This document shows positions 6,918-13,688 of a stretch of DNA of 13,864 nucleotides, one piece after another. The stretch lies in the NCBI GenBank assembly GCA_001464165.1, contig LNEX01000123.1, positions 1-13,864 of the forward strand. The letters run 5' to 3'. A model generated the notes under the pieces. It was not told the origin of the DNA. It ran no database searches and saw nothing but the letters and a program-made list of their open reading frames with translations. This DNA comes from a bacterium Ga0077546. GTDB taxonomy: Bacteria > Cyanobacteriota > Vampirovibrionia > Obscuribacterales > Obscuribacteraceae. Made by a program: the position numbers and the translations under genes. Every line of letters starts with the position of its first letter. Position 1 is the first letter of the stretch.

Positions 6918-7850
6918 ATGAACGTGAAAACTAACTATATTCTAGCTGCGCTTGTCATCCTCTGTGCTGGTACTGAAGCCAGAGCCGATAACCCTTTGTC
7001 TTTGACCAATCTAGTTAAGGATGTTAAGGAATTAACTGGCAAAGCCGTCAAAGGTACGGCCCATGGCGCTGAAGCTGTGATCAAAGGAACAGGCAATGCT
7101 GTCAAGAATACAGCTGAGGGAGCTGGGGCTGTAGTTCGCGGCACAGCCCATGGCGCTGGAGCTTTAGTTCAGTATTCCGAAAAAGCAGTTGGTATTACTC
7201 CGGCTGACCCCGCCTATCATGCCCCGGTGGCTGGAGCTCAAACTGGAGCTGCTGCAGCTGTGGTTCCACATCAACCTGTGAGCAGCCAACAACAGCAACA
7301 AACTGCTGCCACAAAGGCACCAAACAAATTTTTCAAACTGCCTTTTGCCCATGGTCAGGCCGCACCAGTGGTCAGTAGTACTGCTAACTCTGCAACTAGT
7401 GCTGCTGTCAAAGCTTCATCTGGCCCTACTTCATTGATTGGTACTAGCATTGACATTGCTGTCGATCGCCACGGTAATATTATTGACTCTACTGGAAAAC
7501 TGGTCGGTCGAGTTTCTGTTATTACTTCTGATGTTGTTGGCACTCCTTCTGAATTCGCTGGGCAGAAATTAAATGTCACCGTTAATGGTGCCGGTGAAAT
7601 GATAGATGGTGCAAACCGCATCATTGGCCATATTTTGGGAGCTGAACCGCCGTTGATTCCAAAGGATTTGCCCATAGAATCTAGTTCTAGTGCTAATTCT
7701 AATTCGCAGACGGCTATACCCAGTGATCTTAGTGGTGCTGTTTCGGTGCCCACAACAATTATTCAGGGGCCTGCGTCTAGTCCGGCTTCAAGTTGGACTG
7801 AAGAAGATGTGCTCAAAAATTCTGCGCCGATTATGCACGGTATTAACTAA
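6918..7850 (+). CDS. Secreted repeat protein with amphipathic Gly/Ala repeats and two small beta modules
   Basis: Unrecognised exported protein, 310 residues from ATG 6918. That start gives a clean signal peptide (MNVKTNY, hydrophobic core, cleavage after EARA at about 23). An upstream in-frame ATG at 6849 has a better Shine-Dalgarno sequence (AAGG) but would put 23 extra residues before the signal. Residues 39-92 are a Gly/Ala/Val/Lys amphipathic repeat; GTAHGA occurs twice, 29 residues apart, with matching DNA around 7060-7071 and 7147-7158. An Ala/Gln-rich linker with five Gln follows. Two copies of a 22-residue module lie at 178-199 (IDIAVDRHGNIIDSTGKLVG) and 218-239 (LNVTVNGAGEMIDGANRIIG), then a Ser-rich tail. 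The repeats resemble LEA-like or apolipoprotein-like helices, suggesting surface or membrane association; this is inference. It is 15 bp upstream of yqeY. Confidence 0.7.
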   Translation: MNVKTNYILAALVILCAGTEARADNPLSLTNLVKDVKELTGKAVKGTAHGAEAVIKGTGNAVKNTAEGAGAVVRGTAHGAGALVQYSEKAVGITPADPAYHAPVAGAQTGAAAAVVPHQPVSSQQQQQTAATKAPNKFFKLPFAHGQAAPVVSSTANSATSAAVKASSGPTSLIGTSIDIAVDRHGNIIDSTGKLVGRVSVITSDVVGTPSEFAGQKLNVTVNGAGEMIDGANRIIGHILGAEPPLIPKDLPIESSSSANSNSQTAIPSDLSGAVSVPTTIIQGPASSPASSWTEEDVLKNSAPIMHGIN

Positions 7851-7865
7851 TTAAAGAAGGTTTGA

Positions 7866-8351
7866 ATGAGTCTTAAAGAAAAAATTTCTGCCGATTTGAA
7901 AGAAGCAATGAAAGCCCGCGATCAAGTGAGGGTTGATACTTTGCGCTCTGCTCTTTCGGCATTTTCATATAAGAAGCTTGAAGCAAAGCCATCAGTCAAG
8001 AATGCTGAAGACGATGGGGTTGCCAGTGAGAAGTGCGAGTTGACTCATGAGGAAGAGTTAGCGGTTTTGCAGAAGCAAGTAAAGCAGCGCAACGACTCAA
8101 TAGCAGAGTTTACTAAAGCTAACCGCACTGAGTTAGTTAGCAAAGAAGTAATTGAGCGTGACATATTAGCCAGCTATTTGCCTGCCCAAAAATCTGAAGC
8201 AGAAGTGCGCGACCTGGTTAAAGCCATCATCGATAGCTTGCCTGCCGAAGGCCGCAATCAAGGCGGGGCGATGAAGGCCGTAATGCCGCAGCTTAAAGGT
8301 TTGGCCGATGGCAATCTTGTGCGTCAAATCGTTACCGACCTGTTGAAGTAG
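7866..8351 (+). CDS. yqeY: YqeY / GatB-like domain protein
   Basis: Cytoplasmic protein of the GatB/YqeY family, related to the C-terminal tRNA-binding part of the GatB amidotransferase subunit. The free-standing protein's exact job is unsettled; a role near tRNA or translation is usually proposed. Family marks: SLKEKISADLKEAMKARD (2-19), LRSALSAF (26-33), LQKQVKQRNDSIAEF (68-82), a basic/acidic helix ending in YLP (104-106), and the Gly-rich GAMKAVMPQLKGLADGNLV (134-152). At 161 residues it is a little longer than the usual 145-150, owing to an acidic insert at about 41-60. AAGAAGG lies 5 nt before the ATG. It follows the secreted protein by 15 bp and directly precedes the YchJ-like gene, so the three probably share a transcript. 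Confidence 0.9.
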   Translation: MSLKEKISADLKEAMKARDQVRVDTLRSALSAFSYKKLEAKPSVKNAEDDGVASEKCELTHEEELAVLQKQVKQRNDSIAEFTKANRTELVSKEVIERDILASYLPAQKSEAEVRDLVKAIIDSLPAEGRNQGGAMKAVMPQLKGLADGNLVRQIVTDLLK

Positions 8352-8378
8352 GTGACTGTGGTAGTTAGAGATCGTTTT

Positions 8379-8774
8379 ATGCCCTGCCCTTGTTGTAGTC
8401 AGGTTGTCTATCACAAGTGCTGTAAGCCCTATCACGATGGTGCTATTCCCCAATCAGCACTGCTTTTGATGCGCTCACGCTATTGTGCCTATGCCTTAGG
8501 GCTGGCTGATTATTTGATGAATACCACTCACCCTGATCACCCGGCTTATAATCCTGATTTTATTGAATGGAAAGCCGATTTGTTGAACTTCTCTAGAGGT
8601 ACTAATTTTCACGGTTTGAAAATACTTGAATTTGTAGATGGCGCAGAAATGGCCACTGTTTCTTTCAGTGCATACTTACGCCAGGGCGAGCATGATTCTA
8701 CCTTTTCTGAGAAGAGCACATTTATAAAGCAAGACGGCCGTTGGCTGTACCAAGCTGGTGAGCTAGCAACCTAA
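8379..8774 (+). CDS. ychJ: YchJ-like (UPF0225) SEC-C motif protein
   Basis: Small zinc-binding protein of the YchJ family, biochemical role not established. From ATG 8379 it starts MPCPCCSQ and has a SEC-C-type cysteine cluster (C3, C5, C6, C14, C15), the hallmark LMRSRYCAY (30-38), DYLMNTTHP, VSFSAY, and GRWLYQAGEL at the end, matching the WYY-x-DG region of YchJ. The first motif reads CPCC rather than the usual CPCG, and the second, C-terminal SEC-C motif of E. coli YchJ is missing, giving 131 residues. I chose ATG 8379 because AGAG sits 8 nt upstream and family members begin just before the first Cys; the frame also allows GTG 8352, directly after the yqeY stop, which would add nine residues. 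Confidence 0.82.
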   Translation: MPCPCCSQVVYHKCCKPYHDGAIPQSALLLMRSRYCAYALGLADYLMNTTHPDHPAYNPDFIEWKADLLNFSRGTNFHGLKILEFVDGAEMATVSFSAYLRQGEHDSTFSEKSTFIKQDGRWLYQAGELAT

Positions 8775-8781
8775 ATTTAAG

Positions 8782-8795
8782 GTCTACTTGTAGAC
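8782..8795. terminator. Inverted repeat between convergent genes, possible two-way terminator
   Basis: GTCTAC-TT-GTAGAC is a perfect inverted repeat; as RNA it can fold into five pairs closed by a CUUG loop. It sits between the ychJ-like stop and the minus-strand operon and overlaps the stop codon of the displaced TPR tail frame. No strong T run follows on either strand, so termination would be weak. Confidence 0.3.
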
Positions 8796-8954
8796 GTAGT
8801 CCCAGCCTGTCGATTCTGTTTTATGCTCAGGCTTGTCTTCTGGCTTACGCTCTGGCTTTACTTGAGCTGGTTTTAGCGTCCTCTCAAGCTTTGGGTTGCT
8901 GCTTTCTGGCACTGGCTTGCGAACTGTGGCTTTCGCTAGGGGCACTTTGTTTAT
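8784..8954 (-). pseudogene. Displaced C-terminal tail of the three-TPR protein (-1 frame)
   Basis: Directly after the TPR gene's stop, the -1 frame is open for 56 sense codons and ends in TAG at 8784-8786. Its product is Lys/Pro/Glu-rich, reading INKVPLAKATVRKP, then PAQVKPERKPEDKPEHK and ending GWDYVYK. This composition is normal for a flexible tail of an exported protein and abnormal for non-coding DNA. The two frames meet at a run of four A on the minus strand (8954-8957): adding one A would give ...MRQPK-INKVPL... without a break. The segment has no good start codon or Shine-Dalgarno sequence of its own, so it is best read as the tail of the upstream gene, separated by a one-base deletion, an assembly error or a ribosomal frameshift. 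Confidence 0.65.
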
Positions 8955-9484
8955 TTTGGCTGGCGCATGGCGAGAATTTTATTGATGTCGGCAATGTCGC
9001 GATTAATTGCTGCTCGTTCGCCGGCTGGCATGGTGAGCTTGAGGCACTTCTCGAAAGTGCTAACTGTCTCTGCCAGTTTATTTTGCTTCAACAGAGCGTT
9101 GGCGAGATTGCTCCAAGTCATCCAGTCTTTATTGTTCAAGGTCAGTGCTTTGCGAAAAGCCTGTTCAGCACTTTCATAATCTCCTAGCTTACGGTAGCAA
9201 AAACCCAAATTGATATAGAAGTCTGGGTCATCAGGAAAACGAGCAATGGCTTCATGATAGTTGTCCACGGCATCTTCATAGCGTTCTTTTTCTAGGTATT
9301 TGTTGGCTAGATTGTAATATGGTATGGCATCGCTCCAGGCGGCCGGATGTTCTATGGGGTCTTGCAACTGTCCGTTTTTTTCTTGCTTAATTGCTGGTGC
9401 GGCTTGTGTCTCTAAACTGACAAGCCAGCTGCTTAGACAAAGAGCGAGGATATATATTGTTTTTCTTGTTTTGTTCTTTTGCAT
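8951..9484 (-). CDS. Exported three-TPR protein, apparently frameshifted near its end
   Basis: Exported protein with three tetratricopeptide repeats, probably a scaffold in the periplasm or on the cell surface. As read it has 177 residues: a basic N-terminus and hydrophobic core with cleavage likely after ETQA (28), then TPRs at 53-86, 87-120 and 121-154 showing the usual A-x-x-x-Y/F and A-x-x-x-F-x-x-A-L spacing. The frame stops at TAA (8951-8953) after MRQPK, while the -1 frame continues for 56 codons; the intact protein would be about 233 residues. Its ATG lies 3 nt after the stop of the upstream gene and has no Shine-Dalgarno sequence, so its translation is probably coupled. It is the last gene of the minus-strand operon. 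Interaction with the upstream TPR/TonB-C-like protein is plausible from context only. Confidence 0.8.
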   Translation of the reverse strand: MQKNKTRKTIYILALCLSSWLVSLETQAAPAIKQEKNGQLQDPIEHPAAWSDAIPYYNLANKYLEKERYEDAVDNYHEAIARFPDDPDFYINLGFCYRKLGDYESAEQAFRKALTLNNKDWMTWSNLANALLKQNKLAETVSTFEKCLKLTMPAGERAAINRDIADINKILAMRQPK

Positions 9485-9487
9485 GTT

Positions 9488-10945
9488 TTAACGATTTAGG
9501 TCTGGCCAACTCAAGATTTTATTGTCATCAATAGAAGCAAATGGATCTCCTTCAGTTACAGCGGCACCGGTAGTGGTACCTAAGTCGTTTAGTTCAAGGG
9601 TAACTGCTCGAAGTTCTTTGATTGTTGGTTTTGTCATTATGTGTCCTTCAACCTCAGCTTTAATTTCACGAGTTTGTTCTAGCAGTTTGGCTTTGGTGGC
9701 TAGGTCTTTTTCTTTTGCCAGCTTTTTCATTTTTGCTTTGAGCTCGCGTTCATTTTTAGTTTTTAAAATTTTCGCCTTGATTTGAGCATCAGCGGCTAGT
9801 GCATCTGCCAACTGTTTGATTGCTTCGGCTTGTTTTACCTGCTCGCGATAGTTGCGCACATAGGCCAGCATTTTGCCGAAATTCCAGGTCATCTGAAAAT
9901 TCCAACCGGTTATATTTGAGTTGGCAGGAAAGGCGAGGATGCGCGAATGATTGAGGTCGCGAATCGCTCCAACGAGACATTTATTTAAGACCGAGTCGGC
10001 TGTGCTGGCGTAAATGCTGCCATGGAGATTACCTTTTCTATCAATACTAAAGATAGCGGCTGCGGCACCTCTTACCTGGTTTGTCGACTCGGCATTCAAG
10101 CGCTTGAGCAAAACGTGTTGAATAGAGCGTTTAAATCGAGCTATCCAGTAATCCCATTCAGGGATATTTTCTGGGGCCTGCGAATAGACAGTCAGACCTT
10201 CAGCATGACTAGCCCAAGCCGGTACATTCATGGTTTTGCTTTTCTCAACCAAATCTAGCATTTCGTCCATGTGCATAATTTCAGCTGGGCCACTAGTGCG
10301 CCTAGAGCGAGAAGATTGTGATGATTGAGAAGAGGATGCACCGCTGGCAGTCTTTATCATCTTTTTGCCGCTGCGAATGGCGTCTTTCATCGAGCCAAAC
10401 AAATCAGGAATTTCAAAATTTGCTGATGTTGTCGGCTTTTCGTTATTGCTTGGTTTGTTAGTTTCGGGCTTTGTCAGGCCGATAAAGTCAGTCACTGAAG
10501 AAGTCATTTGGGCAAACCAGTCTTTGGGCTTGGTTGGTGCTGCCCGTAATAGCGGTGATTTCGCGTTGTCTAGGCCCTCTAGCTTTTCTTCGGCAAAGGC
10601 ACTAATCATTTCTGGTGGAGCTAGACGAGCGGCCATTTCTAGCTCTTTTAAGGCAGACATGTCCAAGCCCTGTTTCTTCAAGGCGAGGCCCAAGTAGTAG
10701 TGCGTTTTGCTGTCGTCAGGGTGCTCTTTTAAGTCAGTGAGCAAAAGGTTGGCTGCCTCGCCATATTTTCCCGCTTTGTATGCCTTTAGAGCCAGGTTAA
10801 CTGTGGCTTTAGAATCAAGTTTTGCCGCTGGTTTTTTCTCATCTTTAACTTGAGCGTGTACTTGGCTTATAGACTGGAGTGAACACAGTGAAATACTTAG
10901 GGCGATGAAAAAATTTGATGCTTTAATCAATATTTTCCGGCTCAT
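9488..10945 (-). CDS. Exported TPR protein with internal TonB-C-like domain and coiled coil
   Basis: Exported 485-residue protein. Signal peptide: MSRKILIK, hydrophobic core, cleavage likely after VHA (31). Two TPR units lie at about 46-113 (AYKAGKYGEAANLLL; HYYLGLALKKQGLDMSALKELE). A low-complexity linker with a Ser/Arg run (201-219) follows. Residues 264-357 resemble the TonB C-terminal fold: WDYWIARFKRSIQHVL, IFSIDRKGNLHG, a Ser/Thr-Ala turn, LNKCLVGAIRDL, then FPANSNITGWNFQMTWNF. A Lys/Glu/Ala-rich helix, probably coiled coil, spans 365-435, before a short acidic tail. TonB-C modules usually end a protein, so an internal one with a long helix behind it is unusual. No TonB-type N-terminal anchor or Pro-rich rod is present, so energy transduction is not implied. 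The ATG overlaps the stop of the upstream gene (ATGA), showing operon membership. Confidence 0.78.
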   Translation of the reverse strand: MSRKILIKASNFFIALSISLCSLQSISQVHAQVKDEKKPAAKLDSKATVNLALKAYKAGKYGEAANLLLTDLKEHPDDSKTHYYLGLALKKQGLDMSALKELEMAARLAPPEMISAFAEEKLEGLDNAKSPLLRAAPTKPKDWFAQMTSSVTDFIGLTKPETNKPSNNEKPTTSANFEIPDLFGSMKDAIRSGKKMIKTASGASSSQSSQSSRSRRTSGPAEIMHMDEMLDLVEKSKTMNVPAWASHAEGLTVYSQAPENIPEWDYWIARFKRSIQHVLLKRLNAESTNQVRGAAAAIFSIDRKGNLHGSIYASTADSVLNKCLVGAIRDLNHSRILAFPANSNITGWNFQMTWNFGKMLAYVRNYREQVKQAEAIKQLADALAADAQIKAKILKTKNERELKAKMKKLAKEKDLATKAKLLEQTREIKAEVEGHIMTKPTIKELRAVTLELNDLGTTTGAAVTEGDPFASIDDNKILSWPDLNR

Positions 10946-12546
10946 GCACTGGGGCTCATGTCTCTGAACATGACTATAGGATAGTTGTTTTTCTGTGCCA
11001 CTACTTTGGCGGCCTTGGCGGCAGCTAGAAGCAGACCAATTTCGTGGCAGTCTTCCGGGATACCAGCCACACCAAATGCTAGAGCCAGTTGGCTGAGATT
11101 GGCCTCAGGGCCAAGACTTCGAGCTCTCAATATTTCAAGTATGCGATGAGCCAGCACTGCCGCTGCTTGTGTTTCGGTGTGGGGCAGCAGAATGGCATAG
11201 CTTAGAGCTTCAAAGTGAGCAAAGAGATCAAGCGAACGTTTAGCACCGTTTATGCGACTAACCGCTTCTTGTAAAGCTGATGGAGAAAGGGCCTTGAGCT
11301 CGTTATTGTGCCAAGCCCACATCTCAAATATGATGATCGAATAGGGTATGCGATACTGCTGAAAACGCTGAAATTCTTGATCTAGAAAATAGTGAAAAGA
11401 GGGATAGGAAAGAATCCCAGTATCGGGGCGAGACAACATTTTGTTGACTCTCTCAATTGCCACATGATCAATCGGAGTGGCATTTAGCCCAGCTGTTTTA
11501 TCGGTTTTTGCTGGTTTGCTTGAGGCGGTAATGAGCTTGCTATTGACCAAATTGAAGAGAATTGGCACCCAGTCTTTTTTAGCCATGGGGGTCTTGCGCA
11601 AAATATCGGCCAAGGTGGAACAGCCATCAAGTTGAATATAGAAATATTTCTGCCTGGCCATATCTACAGGAGCACCACTTGCAACCCGTTCTTCGAAGTC
11701 TCTTTCAGTCAAGCTGGCTTCAGCTTTGTTGATATACGACTCGGCTTTTATACCTGCGGCATCAAGTGTCTTGGTCTGATCAAGAATAGTAATTCCTTCC
11801 ATCAAAAGTGCATCGATGCGCTTCACTACGGTTCTTAGCGGGTTGGTTTCATCCCGGTAGAAGTAGAATTTACCTTTTTCCCAGGTAACCAGTTCTAATA
11901 CTGCCAGGTCACCTTCGAGACCTAGGGCAGTGGCATGGGTCATTGCGCCCTCGTAAAAGAATACTTCTGCTCCCGATTGACCGTTGTCGACAAACAAACA
12001 GCCAGTCATGCCACCCATATTGATCGATTGAAGCAAGTTGGGCACTTGCATATCTACTAAGCTGCCCTCCATGGTGGCAACTTTTGAGTTGCGGCTGGCA
12101 TTGGAAACAGGGGCCCTTTGGGTGGAGATTGATTGCATTTTTAGCAGTGTGCTAGTGAATATGCCGCTGCTGTTAATGTTGCCCTTCGCTGAGTTGCTTA
12201 CCAGTTGGTTCGAATCGCCCAGGGGAAGAGCATCACCGGTGCATTCTGCTGTCACTAAGTTGAGAATGAGGCCGACATCGCCGCATGGATAAGTCCAAAT
12301 TTCTCTAATTTCTCTCTGGCTGCTTTCGGTCAATTCCCAGACCGGTTCGCCGCCAAGAGGATTGAAGGTGCATGTCAGTGTCAGTGTATTTTCGCTAGCA
12401 GGTCGCCCCCAAATTACTTCAATTCTTCTACCGGCACTTTTTTGGGCGTGTTGAAGAGCTTCCGTAACATCTTTGCTAGTTGGCAAAGACTCCAGTCGCG
12501 GTAGACGCAGAGGCAGAGAGTTTGGGTCGACTTTGGGACGGTACAT
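10942..12546 (-). CDS. PATAN (DUF4388) plus degenerate GGDEF-like regulator
   Basis: Cytoplasmic signalling protein with no membrane segment, 534 residues from ATG 12546. An N-terminal alpha/beta domain (20-100, TLTLTCTF at 54-61) is shared with the divergent gene. A PATAN/DUF4388 domain spans about 158-262 (MEGSLVDMQVPNLLQSI, GCLFVDNG, VFFYEGAMTHATA, GDLAVLELVTWEKGKFYFY), followed by a helical winged-helix-like stretch (275-342). Residues 371-530 have a GGDEF-like layout (DTGILSYPSFHYFLDQEFQR, HFEALSYAILLP, FGVAGIP). The GGDEF signature is replaced by F-E-A-L-S-Y and the metal-binding acidic positions are missing, so cyclase activity is not expected; nucleotide or protein binding is possible. 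The frame extends upstream to ATG 12654, but those 36 residues lack domain character; neither start has a clear Shine-Dalgarno sequence. First gene of the minus-strand operon, overlapping the next by 4 bp. Confidence 0.8.
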   Translation of the reverse strand: MYRPKVDPNSLPLRLPRLESLPTSKDVTEALQHAQKSAGRRIEVIWGRPASENTLTLTCTFNPLGGEPVWELTESSQREIREIWTYPCGDVGLILNLVTAECTGDALPLGDSNQLVSNSAKGNINSSGIFTSTLLKMQSISTQRAPVSNASRNSKVATMEGSLVDMQVPNLLQSINMGGMTGCLFVDNGQSGAEVFFYEGAMTHATALGLEGDLAVLELVTWEKGKFYFYRDETNPLRTVVKRIDALLMEGITILDQTKTLDAAGIKAESYINKAEASLTERDFEERVASGAPVDMARQKYFYIQLDGCSTLADILRKTPMAKKDWVPILFNLVNSKLITASSKPAKTDKTAGLNATPIDHVAIERVNKMLSRPDTGILSYPSFHYFLDQEFQRFQQYRIPYSIIIFEMWAWHNNELKALSPSALQEAVSRINGAKRSLDLFAHFEALSYAILLPHTETQAAAVLAHRILEILRARSLGPEANLSQLALAFGVAGIPEDCHEIGLLLAAAKAAKVVAQKNNYPIVMFRDMSPSA

Positions 12547-12727
12547 TATTTGAACTGTATATCGGTTTGGACAGTACACTTTGACTGGTGGTGAATGAGA
12601 CTTAAGCCTAACAGAATAAGGCCAAATTTTGGATGTAAAGAGAGCTCTAGGCATTCTACTAGTTGCTGGTGCTAGATTTTATTGGGCCAGGCTGCTATTA
12701 AATGATTGTTGAGCCTGCGAGTTTTTA
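12547..12727. promoter_or_regulatory. Divergent intergenic region between the two pseudo-GGDEF genes
   Basis: These 181 bp must hold promoters for the minus-strand operon and for the divergent paralogue. An inverted repeat ACTGT-N12-ACAGT (12554-12575) lies just before the minus-strand start and could be an operator, but it is short. No convincing promoter pair was found on either strand. Confidence 0.35.
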
Positions 12728-13618
12728 ATGGAACGTACCAAACTATCGAAAGTAAGTAAAACCCCCGACCAGTTCACTTTGCTGTCAGTGGTTGAGATGG
12801 CATCGATGATTCGTAGTTCTTTGATAGCTTTGCCTTTTCAGGCTGCCAGCCAAACTTTGCTGGTCACCTGTACGTTTTCTTTTGCCACTACCAATGTGCC
12901 ACGCTGGTGTCTATATGCCAGTGAAGCTGAAGATGCTCCGGCAGTCTGGTGTCATGATTCCGCCGATTTAGAAGAAGTTAGCGCTTTCTTAGCTCAGGGT
13001 CTGCCCCCTCAGGCAATACCAATTCAAGTTTCGCCTAGTCAAGATGACCGGCGCTCCCATGCGGTATCCTCTCCTCAGCCCGGGGTTTTGCCCCAGCCGG
13101 CGGTTTTTGACCAGGCTAGCTTTGACGAATATTGTAAGCGCCTTATTGACGTTAGTTCGGGCATGTTTGCTGAAGGATCATTCTATTGGTTTTTGATGCA
13201 AGAGTTTAACCGTTATCAACGCACCAAGCTTGGTTTTGGCATTGTTCTGCTATCGCCTTGCGCGAGTCTTGATCAGAATTTGGGCTTGACGCACTCAAGG
13301 CAAGAAGTAATTGCTTGGTTGGGCAGTTTGGCCGTGGTCGAAGTCCGTAAGCTTGATTATCTCTGCCACTTCAACGGCTTAATTGGCATGGTGTTGGCCA
13401 ATTCATCGCTAGAAGAGTCTGAAACTTGTGCTCAGAGAATTATTGAAATTGCTAATTCTCGCAACAATAGCCAGCGGTTCGACGCCGGCTTTGACCCCCA
13501 CGCCGGGGTGGCAGGGATGCCACAGACCTGCGAGCATCCAGGTATTTTAATAGCTGCTGCCCAGCAGTGTCTAAACCAGGCAATCACGGCCAAAATACCA
13601 GTGTTGGCCTATCGCTAG
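12728..13618 (+). CDS. Degenerate GGDEF-like protein, short paralogue of the divergent gene
   Basis: Cytoplasmic protein of 296 residues related to the divergent PATAN gene at both ends. The N-terminal domain carries TLLVTCTF (43-50) and P58/W60, matching TLTLTCTF and P68/W70 there. A Pro/Gln/Ser linker at 100-128 takes the place of the PATAN domain. The C-terminal domain (145-296) aligns with motif pairs F-Y-W-F-L-M-Q-E-F-N-R-Y-Q (152-164), CHFNGLIGMVLAN (213-225) and GVAGMPQTCEHPGILIAAA (260-278). The position of the GGDEF signature reads F-N-G-L-I-G, so the active site is lost. The role is unknown; it could compete with or pair with its paralogue, sensing a common ligand. ATG 12728 is preceded by only a weak GAG. 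No terminator is evident before the next gene, 70 bp on. Confidence 0.78.
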   Translation: MERTKLSKVSKTPDQFTLLSVVEMASMIRSSLIALPFQAASQTLLVTCTFSFATTNVPRWCLYASEAEDAPAVWCHDSADLEEVSAFLAQGLPPQAIPIQVSPSQDDRRSHAVSSPQPGVLPQPAVFDQASFDEYCKRLIDVSSGMFAEGSFYWFLMQEFNRYQRTKLGFGIVLLSPCASLDQNLGLTHSRQEVIAWLGSLAVVEVRKLDYLCHFNGLIGMVLANSSLEESETCAQRIIEIANSRNNSQRFDAGFDPHAGVAGMPQTCEHPGILIAAAQQCLNQAITAKIPVLAYR

Positions 13619-13633
13619 TTTCTTGCCTTCGTA

Positions 13634-13687
13634 GAACCCCGATATTCAGATTTAGCTTTGTTATATAAGCTTTTCTCAGGGGGGTTC
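13634..13687 (+). promoter_or_regulatory. Inverted repeat able to pair with the next gene's ribosome binding site
   Basis: GAACCCC (13634-13640) is a perfect complement of GGGGTTC (13681-13687), which includes most of the Shine-Dalgarno run and ends one base before the ATG at 13689. The 40-nt interior contains a second small stem, AGCTT/AAGCT (13653-13657 and 13666-13670). If transcribed, the leader could hide its own ribosome binding site. The effect is not shown. Confidence 0.35.
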
Positions 13688-13688
13688 A

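Noticed and set aside
7355..7753. 132-codon ORF on the minus strand
   Set aside because: It lies wholly inside the secreted repeat-protein gene, whose own frame has a signal peptide and repeat modules; the reverse reading is low in domain character.
8166..8453. 95-codon ORF on the minus strand across the yqeY/ychJ junction
   Set aside because: Both genes beneath it are recognised families in the plus frame.
8784..8954. Displaced tail as an independent small gene
   Set aside because: Its only early candidate start is a GTG within the segment with no Shine-Dalgarno sequence, and its product begins seamlessly where the TPR protein stops; a tail is the simpler reading.
10365..10697. 110-codon ORF on the plus strand
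   Set aside because: Reverse shadow of the exported TPR/TonB-C-like gene.
12547..12654. 36-residue N-terminal extension of the PATAN regulator
   Set aside because: No Shine-Dalgarno sequence at ATG 12654, no counterpart in the divergent paralogue, and the stretch would consume most of the divergent promoter region.
13655..13672. TTATATAAG as a -10 box for the last gene
   Set aside because: No acceptable -35 hexamer at 16-18 nt upstream.
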